Assembly: GCF_018613575.1 (NCBI RefSeq) | Contig: NZ_JAGGPX010000020.1 | Location: 58,401-122,400 of the forward strand | DNA: 64,000 nucleotides | Source of the DNA: Planococcus sp. ISL-110 | GTDB taxonomy: Bacteria > Bacillota > Bacilli > Bacillales_A > Planococcaceae | Reading direction: 5' to 3' | In this document: piece by piece, positions 7,521 through 16,620 of the stretch | How the letters are laid out: each line of letters begins with the position of its first letter | Numbering within the stretch: the stretch's first letter is position 1 | Notes under the pieces: model-generated | What the model was told of the DNA's origin: nothing | The model's database searches: none | Seen by the model: the letters and a program-made list of their open reading frames with translations, nothing else | Program-made: the position numbers and the translations under genes

Positions 7521-9566
7521 TTGCGAAATGTATTGATTATAGGAGGCGGGGTCGGTGGCTCTGCTATTTTAAACCTTCTTTTGGAATCTGACTATTTACG
7601 TGTCTCCGGCGTGGTTGACCTGAATCCTGAAGCGGGCGCAATCGTGACCGCGAAATCGCATGGTATTCCGGTTGCAGAAGATTACCGGGAGTTCAGCAAC
7701 GGAAATATTGAAATCGTCTTTAATGTGACCGGCAGCGATTCCCTTTACCAGGAACTGCAGGCACATTTCCTGAGAAAGACCGTCATCATTCCGGGGAGCC
7801 TTGCCAATGTTTTTGTCCGGCTGCTGGAGGAGAAAGAGCATTTTATCAATCGCCTCAGCAAAGAAAGCCACCGGGAGAAAATCATTCTCAATTCGATAGA
7901 AGAGGGCATGATTGGCATCGACAAAACAAGCCACATCACTTTTATTAACAAAAGTGCAGCGAGGATGCTGGAAGTAACCGTGGGTGAAACCATCGGCAGG
8001 CATATTCACGAGTTTATTTCGTTGAGCGAATTGCCGAGAATCTATGAAACCGGACGCATTGAACTCAACAAGGAACTAGAGCTGAAAAATGGCTCGAAAA
8101 TTGTCACTTCCCGTTTTCCGATGATCGATGATAATGGGGAAACGATTGGAGCATTTGCGGTGTTCAAAGATATCACCGAAGTGGTGTCGCTTGCTGAAGA
8201 AATCACCGACTTGAAAGAAATTCAGACAATGCTGGAAGCCATCATCCAATCGAGTGACGATGCGATTTCAGTGGTCGATGAAAAGGGCAATGGCCTGCTC
8301 GTCAATCCGGCGTATACACGCATTACCGGTCTGCAGATGGAAGATGTTATTGGCCGGCCGGCATCAGCGGATATTTCTGAAGGGGAAAGCATGCACTTGA
8401 AAGCCCTGCAGACACGCAAACCGGTGAGAGGGGTCAACTTGAAGGTCGGACCGTCGAATCGGGAAGTGATTGTCAATGTTGCACCGATTATCGTCGACAA
8501 TAAATTAAAGGGCAGTGTCGGCGTTATCCATGATACGACCGAAATCCGCTCCCTCATGAAGGAACTTGACCGTGCTCGCAGCATCATTCGGACGCTCGAG
8601 TCCAAATACACTTTCGATGACATTATCGGATTGTCATCCGAAATGCAATTGTCACTACAGCAGGCGAAACTGGCTGCCCAAACACTGGTCACCGTATTGC
8701 TGCGCGGTGAATCGGGTACCGGCAAAGAGCTTTTTGCGCATGCTATCCACAGTGCCAGCGAGCGGAAATACAATAAATTCGTGCGCGTCAGCTGCGCCGC
8801 CCTTTCTGAAGAACTGCTGGAAAGCGAGCTTTTCGGCTATGAAGAAGGAGCAATCCCCGGCGTCAAAACCGGAGAGAAACGTGGACTGTTTGAAGAAGCA
8901 AATAACGGCAGCATTTTCCTGGATGAAATCGGTGAGCTGTCCGCCACGCTGCAAAGCAAGTTATTGCGTGTGCTGCAGGAGCATGAAACCTTGCGGATCG
9001 GCGGCAGCAAACCCATTCCTGTCAACGTACGGGTCATTGCTTCAACAAATGCCAATATGGAAAAAGCCCTGCTGAACGGGAAATTCCGGGAAGATTTGTA
9101 CTATCGCTTGAACCGGATGCCAATCCTCATTCCGCCTTTGCGCAACCGCAAGCAGGACATCCCACGGATTGTCGAGCGGCTGTTGCTGAAATTAAACCAG
9201 GAATACGGCCGCAGCGTTGAATCCGTTTCTGATAAAGCGCTGCAGTATTTGCGTGTCTATGACTGGCCGGGCAATGTGCGGGAACTGGAGAACGTTTTGA
9301 GCCGGTCCATGATTTTCATGCAGATGAACGACAGGGTCCTGACTGAAGAGCATATTCCGCTGAATATGCTCCGTGTTGCTGAAGCGAAAAACGAAGTGGT
9401 CATCCCGACTTCTGTTTCTTTGCAGGAGCAACTGGACACTGTTGAACGCGGAATTCTTCACCATGCATTAACTCAATCTAAAGGCAATAAATCAAAGACC
9501 GCTAAACAACTGGAAATCTCTTTGCGCACCCTTTATTACAAATTAGAAAAATACGGCTTGATGTAA
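7521..9566 (+). CDS. bkdR: BkdR, AAA+ transcription activator of branched-chain keto-acid degradation
   Basis: A 681-residue protein of the sigma-54 activator architecture. It has an N-terminal nucleotide-binding-like segment (VLIIGGGVGGSAIL), two PAS domains (about 115-230 and 235-350), an AAA+ domain with Walker A GESGTGKE (396-403) and Walker B IFLDE (465-469), and a C-terminal Fis-type HTH (NKSKTAKQLEISLRTLYYKL). In Bacillus, BkdR activates the ptb-bkd operon with SigL. The GAFTGA loop, which contacts sigma-54, is replaced by GAIPGV at residues 443-448 (8847-8864). Start is TTG after GAGAAAGG. Palindromes flank the gene on both sides. Regulation may therefore be sigma-54-independent here. 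Confidence 0.9.
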   Translation: MRNVLIIGGGVGGSAILNLLLESDYLRVSGVVDLNPEAGAIVTAKSHGIPVAEDYREFSNGNIEIVFNVTGSDSLYQELQAHFLRKTVIIPGSLANVFVRLLEEKEHFINRLSKESHREKIILNSIEEGMIGIDKTSHITFINKSAARMLEVTVGETIGRHIHEFISLSELPRIYETGRIELNKELELKNGSKIVTSRFPMIDDNGETIGAFAVFKDITEVVSLAEEITDLKEIQTMLEAIIQSSDDAISVVDEKGNGLLVNPAYTRITGLQMEDVIGRPASADISEGESMHLKALQTRKPVRGVNLKVGPSNREVIVNVAPIIVDNKLKGSVGVIHDTTEIRSLMKELDRARSIIRTLESKYTFDDIIGLSSEMQLSLQQAKLAAQTLVTVLLRGESGTGKELFAHAIHSASERKYNKFVRVSCAALSEELLESELFGYEEGAIPGVKTGEKRGLFEEANNGSIFLDEIGELSATLQSKLLRVLQEHETLRIGGSKPIPVNVRVIASTNANMEKALLNGKFREDLYYRLNRMPILIPPLRNRKQDIPRIVERLLLKLNQEYGRSVESVSDKALQYLRVYDWPGNVRELENVLSRSMIFMQMNDRVLTEEHIPLNMLRVAEAKNEVVIPTSVSLQEQLDTVERGILHHALTQSKGNKSKTAKQLEISLRTLYYKLEKYGLM

Positions 9567-9572
9567 CCGTTA

Positions 9573-9608
9573 TTGCAAGAACTTGCAGGGTTTTGCAATA
9601 ATTTGCAA
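9573..9608 (+). promoter_or_regulatory. Two phased TTGCAA palindromes upstream of ptb
   Basis: TTGCAAGAACTTGCAG (9573-9588) and TTGCAATAATTTGCAA (9593-9608) begin 20 bp apart, about two helical turns. A further half-site TTGCAA lies at 9625-9630. They match the site at 7479-7494 and are likely BkdR sites for the operon. The best -24-like element, TGGCA at 9656-9660, lacks GC at the expected -12 position. TATTAT (9611-9616) or TATATA (9650-9655) could serve as -10 of a sigma-A promoter. Confidence 0.6.
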
Positions 9609-9700
9609 AGTATTATGGGTGAAATTGCAAATAAAACGCTTTCATCTCTTATATATGGCAACCTGTTCTGTTTTAATTAAGAAGAATGAGGTGAGCAGTC

Positions 9701-10633
9701 ATGGCCACATTAAACCATTTAATCGAAAATGTTCCGAACGGTTCCGATCACACAGTGGCAGTTGCCGCTGCTGCTGATCTGGCTGTTTTGGAAGCTATTA
9801 GTATGGCTATAAGCCGCAAAATGGCGCGTTTTCGCCTGTACGACGATGAACTGGCAGTGACTGCAATGATGCGGGAACATTTCCCGCATCTGATCAATCA
9901 CCCCGATGTTCAGCTCCATCATGTCAGCAGTGTGGAAATGGCCGCTGAACAAGCGGTGAAATCCGTGTTCATGAACGAATCCGATATTCTGATGAAAGGC
10001 CAGATTGCGACGGCAGTGCTGCTGAAAGCAGTGTTGAATCCGGATTATGGGCTAAGAACCGGGTCGGTCATGTCGCATATTGCCGCTTTTGAAGTTGCTG
10101 GCTTTGACAGGCTGATTTTTGTGACGGATGCGGGCATGAACATCAGCCCTGATTTGCCTCATAAAGTACAAATCATCCAAAATGCTGTTCAAATCGCACG
10201 TTCAGTCGGTGTTGAGATGCCGATCGTTGCTCCGTTAGCGGGAGTGGAAGTAATCAATCCGAACATGCAGGCCACTCTTGATGCTGCTGCATTGACTGCG
10301 ATGAATCGGCGCGGCCAAATCAAAGATTGCATCGTGGACGGGCCATTTGCCCTCGACAATGCTATATCTGTCGATGCAGCCAAACATAAACGGATAGCGG
10401 GCGACAATGCCGGCAAAGCCGATATCCTGCTCGTTCCAACTATTGAATCCGGCAATATCCTGTATAAATCACTGGTCTTTTTTTCAAATGCAAAAGTCGG
10501 CAGTATCATCGCCGGTGCGAAAGCCCCGATTGTCTTATCATCACGCGCCGACAGCGCCGAAAGCAAGTTATATTCATTGGCTTTGGCGATTTGCTCATCG
10601 TTAACTTTAGGAACATATATTAGGAGGAATTGA
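9701..10633 (+). CDS. ptb: Phosphate butyryltransferase
   Basis: A 310-residue protein of the phosphate acetyl/butyryltransferase family, soluble. With Buk it converts branched-chain acyl-CoA to acyl-phosphate and then free acid with ATP gain. Visible hallmarks are [18 protein letters not shown] and [10 protein letters not shown] near the middle, [12 protein letters not shown], and the C-terminal [18 protein letters not shown]. The ATG follows GAGGTGAGC. It is the first structural gene of the bkd cluster, 134 bp after bkdR, and its stop overlaps the RBS of bcd. Confidence 0.94.
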   Translation: MATLNHLIENVPNGSDHTVAVAAAADLAVLEAISMAISRKMARFRLYDDELAVTAMMREHFPHLINHPDVQLHHVSSVEMAAEQAVKSVFMNESDILMKGQIATAVLLKAVLNPDYGLRTGSVMSHIAAFEVAGFDRLIFVTDAGMNISPDLPHKVQIIQNAVQIARSVGVEMPIVAPLAGVEVINPNMQATLDAAALTAMNRRGQIKDCIVDGPFALDNAISVDAAKHKRIAGDNAGKADILLVPTIESGNILYKSLVFFSNAKVGSIIAGAKAPIVLSSRADSAESKLYSLALAICSSLTLGTYIRRN

Positions 10634-10635
10634 CA

Positions 10636-11730
10636 ATGGAAATTTTCAAGAGAATGGAACAGGATGATTACGAACAATTAATTTTTTGCCAAGATAAAAA
10701 CTCAGGGCTTAAAGCCATCATCTGCATCCACGACACAACGCTTGGGCCGGCACTTGGCGGCACACGCATGTGGAATTATGCAACAGAAGAGGAAGCAATT
10801 GAAGACGCTATCCGCCTTGGCCGCGGAATGACATATAAAAATGCTGCAGCCGGACTTAACCTTGGCGGCGGGAAAACGGTTATTATCGGCGATCCATTAA
10901 AAGACAAGAACGAAGAAATGTTCCGTGCATTCGGGCGTTTCATCCAGGGATTAAACGGCCGTTATATAACTGCTGAAGACGTTGGAACCACTGTTGCGGA
11001 TATGGATTTGATCCACGAAGAAACGGATTACGTAACAGGTATTTCACCAGCCTTCGGTTCTTCAGGCAATCCATCACCGGTTACTGCTTATGGTTCATAT
11101 ATTGGCATGAAAGCTGCTGCTCTGGAAGCATTCGGCGACGACTCATTGGAAGGCAAGACAGTAGCAGTCCAGGGCGTCGGCAATGTGGCTTTCCCGCTTT
11201 GCGAATATCTTCATAAAGAAGGCGCTAAATTGATCGTGACAGACATTAATGAGGAAGCGGTGCAACGCGCAGTTAAAGCATTCGGCGCCACAGCAGTCGC
11301 TCCAAATGACATCTACTCACAGGAAGCGGATATTTTTGCTCCATGTGCGATGGGCGCGATCATCAACGACGACACGATTCCACAATTGAAAGTGAAAGTG
11401 GTTGCGGGTTCTGCCAACAACCAATTGAAAGAAGAGCGCCACGGCAATGAGCTTGAAGCGCGCGGCATCGTTTATGCACCGGATTTTGTTATCAACTCCG
11501 GCGGAGTTATCAACGTTGCGGATGAATTATATGGATACAACAATGAACGTGCGATGAAACGTGTTGAAACGATTTACGACAGCATCACAAAAATCTTTGA
11601 AATCTCGAAACGCGATAATGTGCCAAGCTATATTGCGGCAGATCGCATGGCTGAAGAGCGCATCGAACGCGTCCGTAAGTCAAGATCTCAATTTTTGAGA
11701 AATGAACACAATATTTTAAGCAGAAGATAA
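10636..11730 (+). CDS. bcd: Branched-chain amino acid (leucine) dehydrogenase
   Basis: A 364-residue Glu/Leu/Phe/Val dehydrogenase. It reversibly deaminates Leu, Val and Ile to 2-keto acids with NAD+. The catalytic domain shows [11 protein letters not shown] and the lysine motif [17 protein letters not shown]. The Rossmann domain has [13 protein letters not shown]. The C-terminal end carries [17 protein letters not shown] 10636 is chosen because TAGGAGGA (10621-10628) sits 7 nt upstream; the ptb stop codon lies in that spacer, so translation is probably coupled. Confidence 0.95.
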   Translation: MEIFKRMEQDDYEQLIFCQDKNSGLKAIICIHDTTLGPALGGTRMWNYATEEEAIEDAIRLGRGMTYKNAAAGLNLGGGKTVIIGDPLKDKNEEMFRAFGRFIQGLNGRYITAEDVGTTVADMDLIHEETDYVTGISPAFGSSGNPSPVTAYGSYIGMKAAALEAFGDDSLEGKTVAVQGVGNVAFPLCEYLHKEGAKLIVTDINEEAVQRAVKAFGATAVAPNDIYSQEADIFAPCAMGAIINDDTIPQLKVKVVAGSANNQLKEERHGNELEARGIVYAPDFVINSGGVINVADELYGYNNERAMKRVETIYDSITKIFEISKRDNVPSYIAADRMAEERIERVRKSRSQFLRNEHNILSRR

Positions 11731-11736
11731 ATACCG

Positions 11737-11771
11737 AACAGCAGGTGAGCCATTCATTTTCACCTGCTGTT
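11737..11771 (+). terminator. Hairpin after bcd (possible attenuator)
   Basis: A 12-bp stem AACAGCAGGTGA (11737-11748) with TCACCTGCTGTT (11760-11771). The downstream sequence is only moderately T-rich, so it may be a weak terminator or an mRNA 3' end stabiliser. The remainder of the 297-bp gap to buk shows no gene. Confidence 0.5.
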
Positions 11772-11970
11772 GTTCTATGGAAATATTGTGGGTGCTGCGA
11801 AAATGAATGGCAGATAAGTTGAATTGATTATTTATAGTTGGTACTATTCTGCTCTATATCGGCTTTGAAGTTTGCGGGAAATACAAGAAGCTTTTTTTCT
11901 AAGTGGGTATTTCTGGCTCATGGAGGAAGCGATGCCCTGAGCATTGTATGCCCTGATGATTCTTATGTTC

Positions 11971-11999
11971 AACTTTTAAACGTAATACTTTTTTATAAT
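11971..11999 (+). promoter_or_regulatory. Possible internal promoter upstream of buk
   Basis: A perfect -10 TATAAT (11994-11999) lies 28 bp before the buk start, with only a weak -35 (AACTTT, 11971-11976, 17-bp spacer). With the hairpin after bcd, it suggests buk-lpdV-bkd can be transcribed separately. Confidence 0.4.
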
Positions 12000-12027
12000 A
12001 GAAAGATAAAAGAAACGGGGGATCGAT

Positions 12028-13110
12028 GTGCAAAAACAGCTGAATCGTATTCTAGTCATTAACCCTGCTTCCACTTCGACTAAAATCGGCGTTTTTGACA
12101 ACGATATCCTGATTATGGAAAAGACCATACACCACTCTGCAGAAGATCTGGGAGGATATTCAAGCATCGCCGACCAAAACATCTTTAGAAAAAATCATAT
12201 TCTAGAAGCTTTGGACGAAGAAGGTATGAATGTTTCCAATTTGGCTGCAGTGTGCGGAAGAGGCGGCTTGCTTCGGCCGATCGAAGGCGGAACATATGCA
12301 GTCAATGAAAAGATGATAAAAGATTTGCAGAAAGGGTATTCAGGACAGCACGCTTCGAATTTAGGCGGTATCATCGCCTTTGAAATTGCGGATGGCCTGA
12401 ACATTCCTTCGTTTATCGTCGATCCGGTAGTCGTTGACGAAATGGAACCGATTGCGCGGATATCCGGTTTTTCCTTGATCGAACGAAAATCCATCTTCCA
12501 TGCTCTCAATCATAAAGCGGTCGCCCGGCGATACGCCAATAAAATTGGGCGCGCGTATGAGGATGTAAGCTTGATTGTCACGCATATGGGCAGCGGCATC
12601 ACAGTCGGGGTCCATCAGAACGGGCGCGTCATCGATGTCAATAATGGCTTGCACGGCGACGGCCCATTCAGTCCTGAACGGGCCGGAACTGTACCGGCAG
12701 GAGATTTAGTGGAATTATGCTTTTCCGGCCAATTCAGCCGGCATGACATTATGACGAAGCTTGTGAGACAAGGCGGCCTGTTTGCTTATCTGGAAACAGA
12801 TGATGTGGTGAAGGTGGAACAGCGCATTTTAAAAGGCGACAAACGAGCAGAATTGATTTACCAGGCAATGGCTTATCAAGTTGCCCGAGAAATCGGTGCT
12901 GCCAGCGCTGTCCTAAAAGGACAAGTAGATGCCATCATTCTGACCGGAGGGCTTGCTCACGGCAAAGGTTTTGTAGAAGCGATTACCGAGCGCATCAACT
13001 GGATTGCCGATGTGGAGGTCCAGCCGGGTGAAAATGAACTTCAGGCTTTGGCCGAAGGGGCTGCACGGGTATTAAATGGAGAAGAACAAGCGAAAACGTA
13101 TTTGTGTTAA
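12028..13110 (+). CDS. buk: Butyrate kinase
   Basis: A 360-residue ASKHA-fold acyl kinase. The N-terminal phosphate loop is seen in [18 protein letters not shown]. The adenosine loops are [18 protein letters not shown] near the middle and [16 protein letters not shown] near the C-terminus. It makes ATP from butyryl- or branched-chain acyl-phosphate produced by Ptb. The start is GTG 12028 after CGGGGGA; the overlapping ATG is out of frame. In other Bacilli bcd and buk are adjacent; here a 297-bp gap with hairpin and possible promoter separates them. Confidence 0.94.
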   Translation: MQKQLNRILVINPASTSTKIGVFDNDILIMEKTIHHSAEDLGGYSSIADQNIFRKNHILEALDEEGMNVSNLAAVCGRGGLLRPIEGGTYAVNEKMIKDLQKGYSGQHASNLGGIIAFEIADGLNIPSFIVDPVVVDEMEPIARISGFSLIERKSIFHALNHKAVARRYANKIGRAYEDVSLIVTHMGSGITVGVHQNGRVIDVNNGLHGDGPFSPERAGTVPAGDLVELCFSGQFSRHDIMTKLVRQGGLFAYLETDDVVKVEQRILKGDKRAELIYQAMAYQVAREIGAASAVLKGQVDAIILTGGLAHGKGFVEAITERINWIADVEVQPGENELQALAEGAARVLNGEEQAKTYLC

Positions 13111-13185
13111 CGGGTATGAAAACTTCAATCAGTGAGGAATATTGACATTCCCACTGCCTGAAGCAGAAAGAAGGAGGACAAATCC

Positions 13186-14613
13186 ATGGCTCAAAATTAT
13201 GATGTCGTCATTTTAGGCGGCGGAACAGGCGGTTATGTAGCAGCGATCCGCTCTGCACAGCTGGGCTTGAAAACAGCAATCGTTGAAAAAGCTGAACTGG
13301 GCGGTACTTGCTTACATAGAGGCTGTATTCCAAGCAAAGCTTTGCTTCGCAGCGCGGAAGTCTTCGCAACGACGAAAAATCACGCGGCTGATTTTGGCGT
13401 TCAGACTGGTGAAGTTTCACTGGATTTTGCGCGTGTCCAGCAGCGCAAACAGGGCATTGTCGATCAATTGCACGCAGGTGTACAAGGATTGATGAAAAAA
13501 GGCAAAATCGACGTCTATGAAGGCATCGGACGAATCCTCGGGCCGTCTATATTCTCGCCAAACGCCGGAACCATTTCTGTGGAAATGAATAACGGTGAAG
13601 AAAACGAAATGCTGATTCCGAACAATGTCATCATCGCCACTGGATCACGCCCGCGCACCCTGCCAGGCTTGACCATTGATGGCGAATTTGTCATGACTTC
13701 AGACGAGGCATTGAAAATGGAAAGCTTGCCACAATCAATCCTGATTGTCGGCGGCGGCGTTATCGGAATCGAATGGGCGGCGATGCTCAATGATTTCGGG
13801 GTTGATGTGACAGTCATCGAATACGCAGATCGTATCATTCCAACTGAAGATAAAGATATCTCCAAGGAGATGCTGAAGCTGCTGAAGAAAAAAGGCGTGA
13901 CTTTTGCGACAAGCGCAAAAGTTATGGCGGATACATTGGAAACAGGTGAAAATGGCGTGGCGATCCAAGCGGAAATCAACGGCAAAAACGAAAGCTTTTC
14001 TGCTGAGAAAATGCTGGTTTCGGTTGGGCGTCAAGCGAATGTCGAAAACATCGGCATCGAAAATACGGACATCATTGTTGAAAAAGGGTTTGTTCAAGTG
14101 AAAAAATCCTTTCAGACAAAAGAGTCCCATATTTATGCAATCGGCGATGTGATCGGCGGCCTGCAGTTGGCGCACGTTGCTTCACATGAAGGCATCGCAG
14201 CCATCGAGCACATTGCAGGCAACAACCCACACGCCATAGACTACGACTTGGTGTCGCGCTGCGTCTATTCCAACCCGGAAGCGGCAAGTGTCGGCATTAC
14301 AGAAGATCAGGCAAAAGAAAAAGGGCACGACGTGAAAGTCGGCAAGTTTTCTTTTAAAGCCATCGGCAAAGCGCTGATTTACGGTGAATCTGATGGATTT
14401 GTCAAAATTATCGCAGACAAAAAAACAAACGATATACTTGGGGTCCATATGATTGGGCCGCATGTTACGGATATGATCTCGGAAGCCGGACTGGCAATGG
14501 TATTGGACGCAACCCCATGGGAAATTGCGGAAACGATCCATCCGCATCCGACGCTTTCAGAGGTTATGGGCGAAGCGGCTTTGGCAGTTGACGGCAAAGC
14601 GATTCATAGTTAA
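13186..14613 (+). CDS. lpdV: Dihydrolipoyl dehydrogenase (E3) of the branched-chain complex
   Basis: A 475-residue FAD-dependent disulfide oxidoreductase. The FAD site is VVILGGGTGGYVAA. The redox cysteines are C42 and C47 in GGTCLHRGCIPSK. The NAD site has ILIVGGGVIGIEWAAML, the second FAD motif IYAIGDVIGG, and the catalytic base motif HPHPTLSE is near the C-terminus. It reoxidises the lipoamide of BkdB with NAD+. AAGGAGG precedes the ATG. It is followed after 14 bp by bkdAA. Confidence 0.95.
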   Translation: MAQNYDVVILGGGTGGYVAAIRSAQLGLKTAIVEKAELGGTCLHRGCIPSKALLRSAEVFATTKNHAADFGVQTGEVSLDFARVQQRKQGIVDQLHAGVQGLMKKGKIDVYEGIGRILGPSIFSPNAGTISVEMNNGEENEMLIPNNVIIATGSRPRTLPGLTIDGEFVMTSDEALKMESLPQSILIVGGGVIGIEWAAMLNDFGVDVTVIEYADRIIPTEDKDISKEMLKLLKKKGVTFATSAKVMADTLETGENGVAIQAEINGKNESFSAEKMLVSVGRQANVENIGIENTDIIVEKGFVQVKKSFQTKESHIYAIGDVIGGLQLAHVASHEGIAAIEHIAGNNPHAIDYDLVSRCVYSNPEAASVGITEDQAKEKGHDVKVGKFSFKAIGKALIYGESDGFVKIIADKKTNDILGVHMIGPHVTDMISEAGLAMVLDATPWEIAETIHPHPTLSEVMGEAALAVDGKAIHS

Positions 14614-14627
14614 AGGAGGAAAAAACA

Positions 14628-15632
14628 ATGGCTTCTAAACATGAAGAAATCGGCTTGACAAATGATGATTTACTGAAAATGTACGAAACGATGTTGATGG
14701 CCCGCCGCGTGGATGAACGCATGTGGCTATTGAACCGCGCTGGGAAAATCCCCTTTGTGATTTCGTGTCAGGGACAGGAGGCCGCACAGGTTGGCGCTGC
14801 TTTTGCTCTTGATAACACAAAAGACTATATAGCACCTTATTACCGTGATATCGGTGTGGTCCTTCACTTTGGCATGACGCCAAAAGACTTGATGCTGTCA
14901 GCTTTTGCCAAAGCGGAAGATCCAAATTCGGGTGGCCGCCAAATGCCTGGTCATTTTGGGCAGAAAAGCAACCGCATCCTGACAGGATCTTCCCCTGTTA
15001 CAACACAATTGCCGCACGCAGTCGGCGTCGCTTTAGCGGGCAAGATGAAGAAAAAAGATTTTATTACATTCACGACTCTTGGTGAAGGTTCTTCCAACCA
15101 AGGCGATTTCCACGAAGGCATGAACTTTGCCGGCGTCCACAAATTGCCGGTTGTCATCATGGTCGAAAACAATAAATACGCGATTTCGGTGCCAGTTGAA
15201 CGCCAATTGGCCAGCAAGAACGTTTCAGACCGTGCGATCGGCTACGGAATGCCGGGTGTGACGATTGACGGCAACGATCCAATCGAAGTCTACAAGCATG
15301 TTAAAGAAGCTGCTGACCGTGCACGCCGTGGTGAAGGGCCGAGCTTGGTCGAAACCGTTTCTGAACGGATGACCGCCCACTCTTCAGATGATGACCATCG
15401 CCAATACCGTTCAGCGGACGAACTGGCTGCGCAAAAGTCGACAGATCCGATCCTGACTTTTGGTGCTTATCTGAAAGAGAACGGCATCCTGAACGATGAA
15501 CTTGAAAAAGACATCAACGACCGCATCATGGTAACAGTCAACGAAGCGACTGATTATGCGGAAAATGCACCATATGCAGAACCCGAACATGCAATGAAGT
15601 ATGTCTATGCCGAAGAAGGAGGAGACGAATAA
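14628..15632 (+). CDS. bkdAA: Branched-chain 2-oxoacid dehydrogenase E1 alpha
   Basis: A 334-residue thiamine-diphosphate-dependent subunit. The ThDP/Mg motif is seen as GEGSSNQGDFHEGMNFA through VENNKYAISVP. The phosphorylation-loop-like region is TAHSSDDDHRQYR, and GRQMPGHFG is typical of the alpha chain. With BkdAB it decarboxylates 2-keto-isovalerate, -isocaproate and -methylvalerate. RBS AAAGGAGG lies upstream. Its TAA overlaps the ATG of bkdAB (TAATG), indicating translational coupling and equal stoichiometry. Confidence 0.95.
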   Translation: MASKHEEIGLTNDDLLKMYETMLMARRVDERMWLLNRAGKIPFVISCQGQEAAQVGAAFALDNTKDYIAPYYRDIGVVLHFGMTPKDLMLSAFAKAEDPNSGGRQMPGHFGQKSNRILTGSSPVTTQLPHAVGVALAGKMKKKDFITFTTLGEGSSNQGDFHEGMNFAGVHKLPVVIMVENNKYAISVPVERQLASKNVSDRAIGYGMPGVTIDGNDPIEVYKHVKEAADRARRGEGPSLVETVSERMTAHSSDDDHRQYRSADELAAQKSTDPILTFGAYLKENGILNDELEKDINDRIMVTVNEATDYAENAPYAEPEHAMKYVYAEEGGDE

Positions 15633-16615
15633 TGGCCATTATGTCTTATATTGATGCCATCACGCTTGCCATGAAAGAAGAAATGGAGCGTGACGAAAAC
15701 GTCTTTGTTCTCGGAGAAGATGTCGGTAAAAAAGGCGGTGTCTTCAAAGCGACACAAGGTCTTTACGATCAATTCGGTGAAGACCGCGTTCTGGATACGC
15801 CTCTTGCCGAATCAGCAATTGCTGGAGTCGGAATTGGTGCAGCGATGTATGGATTGCGCCCAATTGCAGAAATGCAGTTTGCGGATTTCATCATGCCCGC
15901 CATCAACCAGATTATTTCAGAAGCATCCCGAATCCGTTACCGGTCAAATAACGATTGGTCATGTCCGATTGTTTTCCGCGCGCCTTTTGGCGGCGGCGTG
16001 CACGGCGCCCTTTATCATTCCCAATCTGTGGAAGCGATTTTCGCGAACCAGCCTGGCTTGAAAATCGTCATCCCGTCAACGCCATACGATGCAAAAGGTC
16101 TCCTGAAGGCCGCAATCCGCGATGACGATCCTGTGATGTTCTTTGAACACAAGCGCGCTTACCGCCTGATCAAAGGTGAAGTGCCGGAAGAAGATTACAC
16201 GATTGAAATCGGCAAAGCGGATGTCAAACGCGAAGGCGAAGACATCACCGTCATCACCTACGGTTTAGCTGTACACTTTGCGCTGCAGGCTGCAGAACGC
16301 CTGGCGGAAGATGGGATTTCTGTCCACATCCTTGATTTGCGTACGATTTATCCATTGGACAAAGAAGGCATCATCGAAGCCGCTAAGAAAACCGGCAAAG
16401 TGCTGCTGGTCACAGAAGACAATAAAGAAGGAAGCATCATCGGAGAAGTGGCAGCGATCATCGCTGAAAACTGCCTGTTCGATTTGGATGCCCCGATCAA
16501 ACGTCTCGCTGGACCGGATATTCCGGCAATGGCCTACGCGCCGACCATGGAGAAATTCTTCATGATCAACCCGGACAAAGTAGAAAAAGCAATGAGAGAG
16601 TTAGCGGAGTTTTAA
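15632..16615 (+). CDS. bkdAB: Branched-chain 2-oxoacid dehydrogenase E1 beta
   Basis: A 327-residue transketolase-like beta subunit. Hallmarks are VFVLGEDVGKKGGVFKAT, DTPLAESAIAGVGIGAAMYG, the C-terminal domain GLAVHFALQAA and LLVTEDNKEGSIIGEV. It overlaps bkdAA by one base; an ATG three codons in (15641) is an alternative. AAGGAGGAGACG at the end of bkdAA is the RBS. A 701-bp gap filled by a tandem hairpin repeat separates it from bkdB, whereas the two genes are usually adjacent. Confidence 0.95.
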   Translation: MAIMSYIDAITLAMKEEMERDENVFVLGEDVGKKGGVFKATQGLYDQFGEDRVLDTPLAESAIAGVGIGAAMYGLRPIAEMQFADFIMPAINQIISEASRIRYRSNNDWSCPIVFRAPFGGGVHGALYHSQSVEAIFANQPGLKIVIPSTPYDAKGLLKAAIRDDDPVMFFEHKRAYRLIKGEVPEEDYTIEIGKADVKREGEDITVITYGLAVHFALQAAERLAEDGISVHILDLRTIYPLDKEGIIEAAKKTGKVLLVTEDNKEGSIIGEVAAIIAENCLFDLDAPIKRLAGPDIPAMAYAPTMEKFFMINPDKVEKAMRELAEF

Positions 16616-16620
16616 AAAAG

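Noticed and set aside
9656..9671. TGGCA as the -24 element of a sigma-54 promoter for ptb
   Set aside because: The expected GC at -12 (9669-9670) is TG, and BkdR has no GAFTGA loop.
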